Shown in pieces: positions 24,681-33,173 of a stretch of DNA of 64,000 nucleotides. The notes under the pieces are model-generated. The model saw nothing but the letters and a program-made list of their open reading frames with translations. It had not been told where the DNA came from and made no database searches. Made by a program: the position numbers and the translations under genes. Numbering within the stretch: the stretch's first letter is position 1; each line of letters opens with the position of its first letter. This DNA comes from 3-1-20CM-4-69-9 sp963833655 (GTDB lineage Bacteria > Actinomycetota > Thermoleophilia > Gaiellales > Gaiellaceae). The DNA is taken from NCBI GenBank assembly GCA_963833655.1, contig CAWHYL010000004.1, forward strand, positions 62,001 through 126,000, written 5' to 3'.

Positions 24681-26069
24681 ATGCAGCGCACCGATGTCGG
24701 GGCTGCGTCGCGGACGAAGTTCCTGCTGGACGAGTCCCAGCTTCCTCGCCGCTGGTACAACATCCGCCCTGACCTGCCGACGGCGCCGCTACCGGTGCTG
24801 CATCCCGGCACCGGCGCACCGATCGGGCCGGACGACCTTGCTCCGCTCTTCCCGATGGAGCTGATCGCGCAAGAGGTGAGCGAGGAGCCGGAAATCGCGA
24901 TTCCGGAGGAAGTGCTGGAGATCTACAGCCTCTGGCGCCCGACGCCTCTCTACCGTGCCCACCGTCTCGAGCAGGCGATCGGGACGCGCTCGGCGATCTA
25001 CTACAAGTACGAGGGTGTCAGCCCGCCCGGGAGCCACAAGCCGAACACGGCCGTCGCGCAGGCCCACTACAACAAGAAGGAGGGCCGGACGCGTCTGTCG
25101 ACCGAGACCGGCGCCGGTCAGTGGGGCAGTGCGCTCTCGTTCGCGTGCAAGCTGATCGGGCTCGAGTGCAAGGTCTACATGGTCAGGATCTCCTACGACC
25201 AGAAGCCGAACCGGCGCTCGATGATCCAGGCGTGGGGCGCCGAGATCGTCGCGAGCCCCTCCGAGGACACCGAGGCGGGACGCGCGATTCTCGCCGTGGA
25301 TCCGGACACGCCCGGCAGCCTCGGGATCGCGATCTCCGAAGCGGTCGAGGATGCCGCGAAACGGGACGACACGGCGTACTCGCTCGGCAGCGTCCTCAAC
25401 CACGTCCTCCTGCATCAGACGGTGATCGGGCAGGAGGCGCTGGCTCAGCTGGAGCTCGCCGGTGCGTTCCCCGACGTCGTCATCGGCTGTGTCGGCGGCG
25501 GGTCGAACTTCGCCGGCCTCGCGTTCCCGTTCCTGCGCGAAAAGATCGCCGGCCGTGACATCGACGTCCTCGCCTGCGAGCCCGCCGCCTGCCCGACGCT
25601 GACGCGCGGGCCGTTCGCATACGACTTCGGCGACACGAGCAAGCTGACCCCGCTCGTCGCGATGCACACACTCGGCCACGACTTCGTGCCGGCGCCGATC
25701 CACGCAGGCGGGTTGCGGTACCACGGCGTCGCGCCGCTCATCTCCCAGCTCGTTCGCGACGATCTCGTCAGGGCCGAGGCGTATCTGCAGAACGACGTCT
25801 TCGCGTCGGCGCTCGTGTTCGCCGGGAGCGAGGGGATTCTGCCGGCGCCCGAGGCTGCGCACGCGATCCATGGGGCCCTGCGGACTGCACAGGCCGCGGA
25901 CGAGGAAGGCGTCGAGCGCACGATCCTGTTCAACCTCTCCGGCCACGGGCACTTCGACATGAGCGCGTACGACAGGTATCTGGAGGGGAAGCTCGACGAC
26001 GTCGCGCTCGAGCAGGAGGAGATCGACCGCGCGCTGCGCGCGATCGAGGGCTTGCCCACTGCGGGCTGA
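24681..26069 (+). CDS. trpB2: Tryptophan synthase beta-like PLP enzyme (TrpB2 type)
   Basis: 462 residues, longer than standard TrpB (about 400) because of the N-terminal extension typical of TrpB2. PLP Lys120 lies in GSHKPNTA. The phosphate-binding glycine loop is GCVGGGSNFAG, with RLSTETGAGQWG in between as in TrpB. TrpB2 makes tryptophan from indole and serine, or salvages indole, and does not need a TrpA partner. No trpA or other trp gene is nearby, which fits a stand-alone enzyme. Confidence 0.9.
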   Translation: MQRTDVGAASRTKFLLDESQLPRRWYNIRPDLPTAPLPVLHPGTGAPIGPDDLAPLFPMELIAQEVSEEPEIAIPEEVLEIYSLWRPTPLYRAHRLEQAIGTRSAIYYKYEGVSPPGSHKPNTAVAQAHYNKKEGRTRLSTETGAGQWGSALSFACKLIGLECKVYMVRISYDQKPNRRSMIQAWGAEIVASPSEDTEAGRAILAVDPDTPGSLGIAISEAVEDAAKRDDTAYSLGSVLNHVLLHQTVIGQEALAQLELAGAFPDVVIGCVGGGSNFAGLAFPFLREKIAGRDIDVLACEPAACPTLTRGPFAYDFGDTSKLTPLVAMHTLGHDFVPAPIHAGGLRYHGVAPLISQLVRDDLVRAEAYLQNDVFASALVFAGSEGILPAPEAAHAIHGALRTAQAADEEGVERTILFNLSGHGHFDMSAYDRYLEGKLDDVALEQEEIDRALRAIEGLPTAG

Positions 26070-26111
26070 GTCGCAGCTGTAACGGCGCGCGCCGTCGCGA
26101 GACTGAACGGC

Positions 26112-26537
26112 ATGCGGACGTGGCTCGTCCTGCTCGGGCTGCTGGCGGTGGTCTCTTCGGCGACGGCGGCGGCACAGTCACGCGCGAGCGTGACCGTCAA
26201 GCACTCGCGCTTCGGCGAGATCCTGTTCGACGGCCGCGGCTACGCCCTGTACGCGTTCACGCGGGATCCGCACGGCAAGAGCGTCTGCACCGGCGCGTGC
26301 GCACGCGCCTGGCCGCCGTACGTCGTGAAGTCGCGGCCGCGCGCCGGCGCCGGGGTTGCGGCTCGTCGCATCGGGACAACGCGGCGCGCCGACGGTGCCG
26401 TCCAGCTCACCTACGCCGGCCGGCCGCTCTACTACTACGTCGGCGACCGTCGGCCCGGACAGATCCTCTGCCAGAACGTCACCGAGTTCGGCGGAGTGTG
26501 GCGCGTCGTGCGTCCGTCCGGACGGCCTGTCGGCTGA
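26112..26537 (+). CDS. Secreted COG4315-type repeat protein
   Basis: 141 residues with a signal peptide (1-20). It contains two copies of the short exported repeat unit (FGEILFDGRGYALYAFTRD and LTYAGRPLYYYVGDRRPG), with CTGACARAWPP between them. Proteins of this family are exported or lipid-anchored and often paired with redox genes, but their activity is unknown. Confidence 0.8.
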   Translation: MRTWLVLLGLLAVVSSATAAAQSRASVTVKHSRFGEILFDGRGYALYAFTRDPHGKSVCTGACARAWPPYVVKSRPRAGAGVAARRIGTTRRADGAVQLTYAGRPLYYYVGDRRPGQILCQNVTEFGGVWRVVRPSGRPVG

Positions 26538-26597
26538 CGCTGTAACGAAACGTCGCCTCTCGCGACTGATCGACACGTCAACGTCACAGGAGGAAAG

Positions 26598-27611
26598 ATG
26601 TCCATACAGCGCGTGTTCGTCCAGACGAATGAAGTCGACGCCAATCGTGTCTTCGTGTTCGAGCGCGAGAGCGACGGTCGCTTGTCGGCGCCTCTCGTCG
26701 TCCGGTCGGGTGGCTGCGGGGACGGCGTCGCTCATCTCACGTCGCAGGGGTCGGTCGTGCTCACATCGGACGGCGACGGTTTGCTCGTGACGAACGCCGG
26801 CAGTGACGAGGTCACCTACCTCGACATCGCGGGCGAGCCTGCAGTCGTTGCGGTCGTCCCATCGGGCGGATCGGCGCCGAAGAGCGTCGCGGAGCGCGAC
26901 GGGCTCGTGTACGTCCTCAACACGGGCGACCGCGCGCTCGTCGGGTTCCGGCTCTCCGGCGAAGGATTGACGGAGCTCGCAGGCTCGCGCCGGGAGCTCG
27001 GCACGGGAGCAGATCCGGCGCAGGTCGGTTTCACACCGGACGGGGCCGCGCTCGTGGTCACCGATCGCGGCATGAACGCGATCGTCGTCTTTCCCGTCGG
27101 CGCCGACGGCTCGCTCGGCGAGCCGCAGGTGACAGCGTCTGCGGGGCCGACGCCCTACGGCTTCACCTTCGCCGGCGGCGACACCCTCGTCGTGACCGAG
27201 GCGTTCGGTGCAGCCAAAGGCAAGGCGGCCGCGTCGTCGTACCGCGTCGACGCGCATGGGGCAGAGGTCGTCACGAGCTCGGTCGGAAACGGCCGCAGCG
27301 AGATCTGCTGGGCGGTCGCCGCGGCCGACGGGCGACATGTCTTCACGACGAACTTTGCGGACGGCGCGGTCTCGACGTACAGCGTCTCGCCCGGTGGGGA
27401 GCTCGTGCTCGAGAGCGCCGTCGCGGGTGTCGCGGTCGAGGGGCAGCCCGGGCTACGCGACGAGGGGCTCAGCGGCGACGGGAGATTTCTCTACGCCATC
27501 GACGCCGACGGCGGCCGCATCTTCGGCTGGCATGTCGAAGGTGCGACGCTCGCGCCGGTCGGTGCGTGGAACGGCCTGCCGCAGACCGTCGCCGGGCTCG
27601 CCGCGAGCTGA
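26598..27611 (+). CDS. Cytosolic lactonase-like beta-propeller
   Basis: 337 residues and no signal peptide. YVTN-like propeller repeats (VFVFERESDGRLSAPLVV, LVVTDRGMNAIVVFPVGADG, FLYAIDADGGRIFGWHVEG) match the 6-phosphogluconolactonase-like propeller family, with seven blades expected. GGAGGAAAG precedes the ATG. It may hydrolyse a sugar lactone or act in binding; the substrate is not known. It is the cytosolic counterpart of the exported propeller at 7682. A very stable hairpin follows. Confidence 0.78.
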   Translation: MSIQRVFVQTNEVDANRVFVFERESDGRLSAPLVVRSGGCGDGVAHLTSQGSVVLTSDGDGLLVTNAGSDEVTYLDIAGEPAVVAVVPSGGSAPKSVAERDGLVYVLNTGDRALVGFRLSGEGLTELAGSRRELGTGADPAQVGFTPDGAALVVTDRGMNAIVVFPVGADGSLGEPQVTASAGPTPYGFTFAGGDTLVVTEAFGAAKGKAAASSYRVDAHGAEVVTSSVGNGRSEICWAVAAADGRHVFTTNFADGAVSTYSVSPGGELVLESAVAGVAVEGQPGLRDEGLSGDGRFLYAIDADGGRIFGWHVEGATLAPVGAWNGLPQTVAGLAAS

Positions 27612-27619
27612 GTCACGAT

Positions 27620-27649
27620 GGGCAGCGGCGCCGCTCGGCGCCGCTGCCC
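27620..27649 (+). terminator. 13-bp GC hairpin after the propeller gene
   Basis: A perfect inverted repeat (GGGCAGCGGCGCC, 27620-27632; GGCGCCGCTGCCC, 27637-27649) with a four-base loop GCTC, 8 bases after the stop. No T-run, but the stem is extremely stable. Confidence 0.7.
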
Positions 27650-27667
27650 CGACGCTACAGTCGCGCA

Positions 27668-28297
27668 GTGCAGCACGCGCTCTCGTACGACGATGCGCAA
27701 CTCGTCGAGGGTTTGCGCGCCGGCGACGAGGATGCGTTTGCCGTGCTGATGCGGACGCACGGGCCGGGAATGCTGCGGGTTGCGCGGATGTTCGTGTCGA
27801 ACCGCTCCGTCGCCGAGGAGGTCGTGCAGGAAGCGTGGCTCGGCGTCTTGAAGGGCATCGGACGGTTCGAGGGGCGCTCGTCCCTCAAGACGTGGCTCTT
27901 TCGCATCGTCGCGAACACGGCGAAGACGCGCGGTGTGCGCGAGGCGCGGAGCGTGCCCTTCTCGTCGCTTGGCGACGAGGCGGACGATGCCACGGTCGCG
28001 CCGGATCGTTTCCTCGGCGACGGCGAGCGCTTCCCGGGACACTGGGCGGTCCCTCCGCACAGCTGGGCGGGAGTGCCGGAGGCGCGACTCTTGGCGACGG
28101 AGACGATCGACGTCATCCGGCGTGAGCTCGAGCGGCTGCCGCCGGCGCAGCGCGCCGTCCTCGAGCTGCGGGACATCGAAGGGCTGAGCGCGGCCGAGGT
28201 CTGTAATGCGCTCGATCTGACCGAGACGAATGGGAGAGTGCTGCTCCACCGCGCGCGTGCGAGGGTGCGAGCAGCGCTCGAGGTGTACTTGCGATGA
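27668..28297 (+). CDS. ECF RNA polymerase sigma factor
   Basis: 209 residues from GTG 27668. Sigma-2 at about 25-95 (AEEVVQEAWLGVLKGIGRFEG, FRIVANTAKTRG) and sigma-4 at about 140-205 (LPPAQRAVLELRDIEGLSAAEV, then LHRARARVRAALE). It is coupled by ATGA overlap to a zinc anti-sigma gene, the standard sigma/anti-sigma pair, in contrast to the convergent pair at 965-2150. The stress it senses is unknown. Confidence 0.92.
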   Translation: MQHALSYDDAQLVEGLRAGDEDAFAVLMRTHGPGMLRVARMFVSNRSVAEEVVQEAWLGVLKGIGRFEGRSSLKTWLFRIVANTAKTRGVREARSVPFSSLGDEADDATVAPDRFLGDGERFPGHWAVPPHSWAGVPEARLLATETIDVIRRELERLPPAQRAVLELRDIEGLSAAEVCNALDLTETNGRVLLHRARARVRAALEVYLR

Positions 28298-28539
28298 GAC
28301 TTGATCGGGAGCTTGCTTGCCAGGAAGTCGTCGAGCTGGTGACGGCGTACATCGACGATGCGCTCGATCCGCGTGATCGAGAGCGGTTCGAGGAGCACCT
28401 CGTGTTCTGCGACGGCTGTCAGAACTACCTGCAGCAGATGCGGATGACCGTTCGCCTGACGGGCCGCGTCGAGAACGAGCTGCCGGCGGAGCTCCAGGCG
28501 GAGCTCCTCGAAGCCTTCCGTGGGTGGCGGGCGAATTGA
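28294..28539 (+). CDS. Zinc-finger anti-sigma factor
   Basis: 81 residues, soluble. The zinc motif H-x3-C-x2-C is in EEHLVFCDGCQNYL, preceded by a Cys in ELACQEVVELVTAYID, the normal ZAS/zf-HC2 arrangement. It has no membrane segment, so it acts as a cytosolic anti-sigma factor that may respond to oxidation of zinc-bound thiols. ATGA overlap with the sigma gene. Confidence 0.88.
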   Translation: MRLDRELACQEVVELVTAYIDDALDPRDRERFEEHLVFCDGCQNYLQQMRMTVRLTGRVENELPAELQAELLEAFRGWRAN

Positions 28540-29045
28540 TTGCGTACAAGTTCCTCGGGAGCGGCTGCATCGCTCGCTTCACGGGCTTCCGCTGGGAGAG
28601 GGGCGTATGGGTCGAGGCCGGGGCAGCGGAACGGTGTGAAGCGGGGATTCACGCTTGCCGGGTGGAGGACCTCCCGATCTGGCTCGACGACGAGCTCTGG
28701 GAGATCGAGCTCGCCGGCGACGTCGTCGCCGCCGAGCGGAAGGTCGTCGCGACACGCGGCCGTCTCACCCGACGGATCGACCGGTGGACGCCCGACCGCG
28801 CGCACGAGTTCGGCCGCTTCTGCGCGCGGCGCACGCGGGAGCGCGTGGGCTTCATTCCGGTGCTCGCCGGCTTCGTCTCCGACGTCGAGCAGTTCGTCGC
28901 GCAGAACCGAACCGCGATCGCCGGATTCGCTGCCGCCCGCGCGGCCGAGCTACGGGACGGGCCGGCGGCGTACGAGGCGGAGCGTCGCGCGCAGGCGGCC
29001 TGGTTGGCGGATCAGCTCCAGCTGGCCGGGACGAGCACGACCTGA
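28536..29045 (+). CDS. Protein of unknown function coupled to the sigma/anti-sigma pair
   Basis: About 169 residues from TTG 28536, which overlaps the anti-sigma stop (TTGA); a GTG at 28524 is the alternative. Features are an acidic beta-rich N-terminal half (AGIHACRVEDLPIWLDDELWEIEL) and a helical C-terminal half. No family name is certain. Its position suggests it may be part of the sigma system's target or sensory set. The 3' end overlaps the convergent VOC gene by 34 bases. Confidence 0.6.
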   Translation: MIAYKFLGSGCIARFTGFRWERGVWVEAGAAERCEAGIHACRVEDLPIWLDDELWEIELAGDVVAAERKVVATRGRLTRRIDRWTPDRAHEFGRFCARRTRERVGFIPVLAGFVSDVEQFVAQNRTAIAGFAAARAAELRDGPAAYEAERRAQAAWLADQLQLAGTSTT

Positions 29046-29380
29046 AAGCCGTCCGGGTCGGCGAGGGTCACGCCGTTCGTTCGCCAATACGGATTGGCCG
29101 GCTCGACCGGAGCGGCGTCGATACGCGCGCACGCCGCGGCAACGGCGTCGGCGCTGCCCAGGTAGAAGACGAGCAGCGTCTCCGGGTGCGGTGGAGGCGG
29201 AGCGTGGCCGCCGCCCGTCGTGAACTCGATATGAGCGTCCGTTCCGGGGACTCCCAGGAACACGCCGTCGTAGCCGTCATGGCCCTCGAAGCGCCCGATC
29301 TCGGGTAGTCCGAGGCCGTCGCGGTAGAAGGCGACGAGCTCCTCCAGGCGTTCCGTCTGCCGCGCGACGCGGAACTGCAT
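29012..29380 (-). CDS. VOC-fold (glyoxalase/dioxygenase-like) protein
   Basis: 122 residues, a single VOC unit: LEELVAFYRDGLGLPEIGRF, then HIEFTTGGG, then VTLADPDGFQVVLVP. A metal site could involve His and Glu, but an N-terminal His is not obvious. Typical roles are glyoxalase, dioxygenase or antibiotic binding; no substrate can be inferred. Confidence 0.82.
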   Translation of the reverse strand: MQFRVARQTERLEELVAFYRDGLGLPEIGRFEGHDGYDGVFLGVPGTDAHIEFTTGGGHAPPPPHPETLLVFYLGSADAVAAACARIDAAPVEPANPYWRTNGVTLADPDGFQVVLVPASWS

Positions 29381-29526
29381 CAGGCTGTCAGGGTGCCGGT
29401 GCCGCGCGGCACGATCCGGTAGGCGCCGACAGCGGCCACTCGCTCGAGAATATCGCCGGACTCTCGAGCACTAGCTTGTCTCGACGGGCGTCCTGTGTAA
29501 GAGTCGCGCCGAGCTAAGGAGGGGTC

Positions 29527-30000
29527 ATGGCCGCAGACATCTTCGCCAAGCTCGGCGACATCAAGGGTGAGTCGCTGGACTCGAAGCACAAAGGCGAGAT
29601 CGAGGTGCTGAGCTGGTCCTGGGGCGTCAGCAACCCGGTCAGCCTCGCCGGTTCGGGTGCGGGCCAGGGGAAGGCGCACTTCCACGACCTCTCGTTCACG
29701 CACAAGATCGACAAGGCATCGCCTGCGTTGATGCAAGCCTGTGCGGCCGGCGTGCATCTGAAAGAGGCGACGATCACGCACCGCAAGGCCGGGAAGGGAC
29801 AACAGGAGTTTCTCGTCATCAAGATGAACGACGTGATCGTGACGGCGCTCGCAGACGCGGACAGCAGCGACGTCAACACCGAGACGGTCAGTCTGGCCTT
29901 CGCGAAGATCGACGTCGAATACCGGCCGCAGAAGGCCGACGGGTCGCTCGACGCGGGCATTCACTTCAAGTACGACCTCAAGGCCAACAAGGAGGCGTAA
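29527..30000 (+). CDS. Hcp-family protein (type VI tube-like), orphan
   Basis: 157 residues, full Hcp length. Typical signs are ADIFAKLGDIKGES at the start, IEVLSWSWGVSNP, FHDLSFTHKIDKASPALMQACAAG, KEATITHRKAGKGQQEFLVIKM, and the end DVEYRPQKADGSL. TAAGGAGGGGTC gives a strong ribosome site. Hcp forms hexameric rings in the type VI secretion tube, but no VipA/B, VgrG, ClpV or baseplate gene occurs in this window. It may be an orphan with a role outside secretion, or a part of a system elsewhere. The next gene is a TPR-methyltransferase. Confidence 0.88.
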   Translation: MAADIFAKLGDIKGESLDSKHKGEIEVLSWSWGVSNPVSLAGSGAGQGKAHFHDLSFTHKIDKASPALMQACAAGVHLKEATITHRKAGKGQQEFLVIKMNDVIVTALADADSSDVNTETVSLAFAKIDVEYRPQKADGSLDAGIHFKYDLKANKEA

Positions 30001-30022
30001 CGCCGCGCGTACCGACCGCGCC

Positions 30023-31306
30023 CTGACGCTCGACGAAGCGGTCTCGGTCGCGATCGCGCTGCAGCAGGCACAGCAGTGGGCGGCGGCGGCGGACATCTAC
30101 CGCACCGTTCTCGAGGTCGCGCCCGAGCACGCCGACGCGTTGCACTTCTCCGGCGTGCTCGCCCACCAGCAGGGGCGGAGCGACGAGGCGATTGCGCTGA
30201 TCGAGCAGAGCCTCGAGCTCGAGCCGGAGCGGGCCGACTGGCACAGCAACCTCGGCATCGTCCTGCAGGATCGGCTCGCGCTCGCCGAAGCAGCCGACGC
30301 GTACCGGCGCGCGATCGACCTCGATCGGAGCCACGCGAACGCCCACAGCAACCTCGGCGTGGTGCTGCGCGCACGGGGCCGGGCCACCGAAGCCGAGGAG
30401 GCGTATCGCGCTGCGATTCGCATCGATCCCGGGCATGCCGACGCGTATCACAACCTCGGCGTGCTGCTGAACGCGCAGCAGCGTCCGCGGGAGGCGGCGC
30501 TCTGCTTCTCGAAGGTGATCACGCTCAGGCCGAAGGACCCCGACGCGCGACGGCTGCTGGCACTGGCGCACTGCACCCTCGGCGAGGTCGGCAAGGCCGT
30601 CGAGATCTTCGAGGAGTGGCTGAGCGAGGATTCGGCCGATCCGATCGCGTGCCACATGCTCGCGGCCTGCTCGGGCCGCGACGTCCCCGACCGCGCTTCG
30701 GACGCCTTCGTCCGGAAGACCTTCGACACGTTCGCCGCGAGCTTCGACTCGAAGCTCGCCGAGCTCTCGTACCGAGCTCCCGCGCTCGTGGCGGAGGCCC
30801 TCGAACGCGCCGGCGCTCCTCGTTCGCACAGCCTTGACGTCCTCGACCTCGGGTGCGGCACGGGCTTGTGCGGTCCGCTGGTCGCCACGTACGCACGCCG
30901 GCTGGTCGGCGTCGACCTGTCGGAGGGCATGCTCGCGCAGGCGCGGCGCCGCAACGTCTACGACGAGCTCGTGAACGCGGAGCTGACCGAGTACCTCGCC
31001 GCCTGCGAGAACGCGTTCGACGTCATCGTCTCGGCCGACACACTGGTGTACTTCGGATCGCTCGACGCGGTGACGGCTGCTGCCGCCTCGGCGCTCCGTT
31101 CGGGCGGGCGCCTCGTCTTCACGGTCGAGGAACTCGCCGGCGACGGACACGCCCTTTCGCCGAGCGGCCGCTACCGCCACTCGCGCGCGCACGTTCAGAT
31201 CGCGTTGACGAGAGCAGGGCTCCGCGCGGAGATCGTCTCGGCGGAGCTCCGCCTCGAGGCGGGCGAACCGGTTGCCGGCCTGGTCGTGCTCGGCAGCAAG
31301 GGCTAG
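30023..31306 (+). CDS. TPR protein with C-terminal SAM methyltransferase domain
   Basis: About 427 residues if started at CTG 30023; the first standard start, TTG 30140, removes 39 codons that are clearly part of the first TPR. The upstream frame reads TLDEAVSVAIALQQAQQW, the usual N-terminus of this family directly after Met, so CTG fits. Residues about 5-215 are tetratricopeptide repeats (NLGIVLQDRLALAEAADAY, NLGVVLRARGRATEAEEAY). Residues about 235-425 are a Rossmann methyltransferase with VLDLGCGTGLCG as SAM motif I. Substrate unknown, possibly a protein bound by the TPR. It closely follows hcp. Confidence 0.8.
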   Translation: MTLDEAVSVAIALQQAQQWAAAADIYRTVLEVAPEHADALHFSGVLAHQQGRSDEAIALIEQSLELEPERADWHSNLGIVLQDRLALAEAADAYRRAIDLDRSHANAHSNLGVVLRARGRATEAEEAYRAAIRIDPGHADAYHNLGVLLNAQQRPREAALCFSKVITLRPKDPDARRLLALAHCTLGEVGKAVEIFEEWLSEDSADPIACHMLAACSGRDVPDRASDAFVRKTFDTFAASFDSKLAELSYRAPALVAEALERAGAPRSHSLDVLDLGCGTGLCGPLVATYARRLVGVDLSEGMLAQARRRNVYDELVNAELTEYLAACENAFDVIVSADTLVYFGSLDAVTAAAASALRSGGRLVFTVEELAGDGHALSPSGRYRHSRAHVQIALTRAGLRAEIVSAELRLEAGEPVAGLVVLGSKG

Positions 31307-31929
31307 AAGCGCCTCGAGAACTGGCGAACGATTCCGTCGCTGAGCATCGCCGACATGTGCAGGATCTCGGTGCGCACCTGGTCGTAGGCGGCGACGTCGG
31401 CGCTCCAGTTGCCCTGCAGGCGCGCGACCGCTTCCTTCGTCGTCAGCGCGAGATGCTGCTTCATCATCGCGCGCATCATCGGCAGCGGCCAGTTGCGCGG
31501 GTTCGCCTTGCTCAGAAACGCCGCGATCTCGTTCGCGTTCGCGTACCAGGCGTTCAGGGCCGCGGTGAGCTTCGCCTTGTCGCCGGCCTTCGCCGCCTGG
31601 AGCACCGGGACCGCATCGAGGATGTGCGTGCGCAGCAGGCTCGTGAGCCGAATGCCCGCAGCTCGCCCGTAATAGGGCTTGATCGCATTGCCGATGTCGA
31701 CCTGATTCCGCAGCAGCCGCGCCTCTGCCGTGGGCAAGTCCGGCAGGCCGGCGGCGAAGTCGACGATCACCATGCGCGTCCAGGTGATGTGGTCCTCCCA
31801 GAGCCTGTCCATCGCAGCGTGCAGCGCAACCGCTTTCGGCGCTGCCGCGGGCGTTGCAGTCGCCGACGCCTGTGCCGTCCCGGCGGCGATTGCGAGCGCC
31901 ACGACGAAGATCGTCAGGGTGCGGGTCAT
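31303..31929 (-). CDS. Secreted protein of unknown function
   Basis: 208 residues with a signal peptide (1-21, ending AQASA). The mature part is helical with WEDHITWTRMVIVDFAAGLPD and LLRNQVDIGNAIKPYYG, a pattern I have seen in exported proteins of unknown activity. It overlaps the end of the methyltransferase at CTAG and its start overlaps the flavoprotein stop by four bases, so it is cotranscribed with that gene. Confidence 0.7.
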   Translation of the reverse strand: MTRTLTIFVVALAIAAGTAQASATATPAAAPKAVALHAAMDRLWEDHITWTRMVIVDFAAGLPDLPTAEARLLRNQVDIGNAIKPYYGRAAGIRLTSLLRTHILDAVPVLQAAKAGDKAKLTAALNAWYANANEIAAFLSKANPRNWPLPMMRAMMKQHLALTTKEAVARLQGNWSADVAAYDQVRTEILHMSAMLSDGIVRQFSRRF

Positions 31930-33116
31930 GCTGTACCTCCTCGTATGACGGCCAACGACTCAGCGGACACGCGCGTGGCGATCAAACCCTTGAGCTCGGC
32001 TTCGGTTTCGTCGCTCTGCCCTGTGTGCAGCGTTCCGACGAGCCGGCCGCGCTCGAGGTAGAGGACGACGGCGTCGCCGTCCTCGAACGACCCGCGCGCG
32101 AAGCGATCGTCGTGGTGCGAGATGTCGCCGAAGACCTTCAGCGTCAGGCCGAACGACTCGGTGAAGAACGTCGAAACAGTGTCGTAACCGCCGTCCGCGC
32201 CCGCGAGCACCTTGCCGACCTCGGCGCCCTGGTAGTTCGCGTTCGACCAGTGCTCGATCCGTCGCCGGCGCCGATAGAGCGGGTCGTAGAAGCGCGCGAC
32301 GTCCCCGGCCGCATAGACGTTCGGCACGTTCGTCCGGAAGCGCTCGTCGACGAGGATGCCGTCGTCGACGGCGATGCCGCTGCCGGCGACGAATGACACG
32401 GCCGGCTGGACGCCGACGCCGACGACAGCGACGCCGGCGGCGAGCTCCCGCCCCGTGTGCAGCTCGACCGTGTCGAGGCGTGATCGACCGCGAAAAGCGT
32501 GCACCTCGTCGCCGCGGATGATCTCGACGCCGCGGTCGCGGTACAGGGTGACCAGGTGCTCCGAGATCTCCGGCGAGCGAAGCTGGGAGAAGAGATCCGC
32601 GTCGCGGCTGAGGAGGCTCACGTCGAGGCCGAGGTCGGTTAGCGAGGCGGCCACCTCCATGCCGATGAACCCGCTGCCGACGACGACCGCATCGCGCGTT
32701 TGCCCAGCGGCCTCGCGAATCGCAGTGGCATCGTCGAGCGAGCGAAGCGTGAACACGCCGGGGAGATCCGCGCCGGCCACTTCGAGAGTCCGCGGCACCG
32801 AGCCCGTTGCGATCAGCAGCTTCCCGTAGCGGAAGCCGGAGACGATCTGCTCACGCGGGTCGACGCTCGCGACCTCGATTCCGAGCAAGAGCTCGACGTC
32901 GTTCCGTGTGTAGAACTCCTCGGGCTCGACCAGCGTCTGCTCTGCAGCCGCCTCGCCGCGTAGGTACCGCTTCGAGAGCGGCGGGCGGTGGTATGGCAGC
33001 CGCGCTTCCCGCGACAGCAGCGCGATGCGGCCGCCGCCGCCGGCCGCCCGATACTCCCGAATGGCCCGCGCTGCGGTGAGGCCGCCGCCGACGATGATCA
33101 GGTCGAACTTCTGCAT
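31926..33116 (-). CDS. FAD/NAD(P)-dependent ferredoxin reductase-like oxidoreductase
   Basis: 396 residues. FAD motif IIVGGGLTAARAI near residue 7, NAD motif VVVGSGFIGMEVAASL near 145, and FAD-binding C-terminal VYAAGDVARF near 270. The layout matches ferredoxin/rubredoxin reductases and NirB-like subunits. It oxidises NAD(P)H and passes electrons to an unknown iron-sulfur or P450 partner. Cotranscribed by ATGA overlap with the secreted gene. Confidence 0.85.
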   Translation of the reverse strand: MQKFDLIIVGGGLTAARAIREYRAAGGGGRIALLSREARLPYHRPPLSKRYLRGEAAAEQTLVEPEEFYTRNDVELLLGIEVASVDPREQIVSGFRYGKLLIATGSVPRTLEVAGADLPGVFTLRSLDDATAIREAAGQTRDAVVVGSGFIGMEVAASLTDLGLDVSLLSRDADLFSQLRSPEISEHLVTLYRDRGVEIIRGDEVHAFRGRSRLDTVELHTGRELAAGVAVVGVGVQPAVSFVAGSGIAVDDGILVDERFRTNVPNVYAAGDVARFYDPLYRRRRRIEHWSNANYQGAEVGKVLAGADGGYDTVSTFFTESFGLTLKVFGDISHHDDRFARGSFEDGDAVVLYLERGRLVGTLHTGQSDETEAELKGLIATRVSAESLAVIRGGTA

Positions 33117-33173
33117 CCGAGGGCATTGGTGTCGCTTCGCCGTGTCGTCTTACCTCGGCTACCGTTTCGCTCG

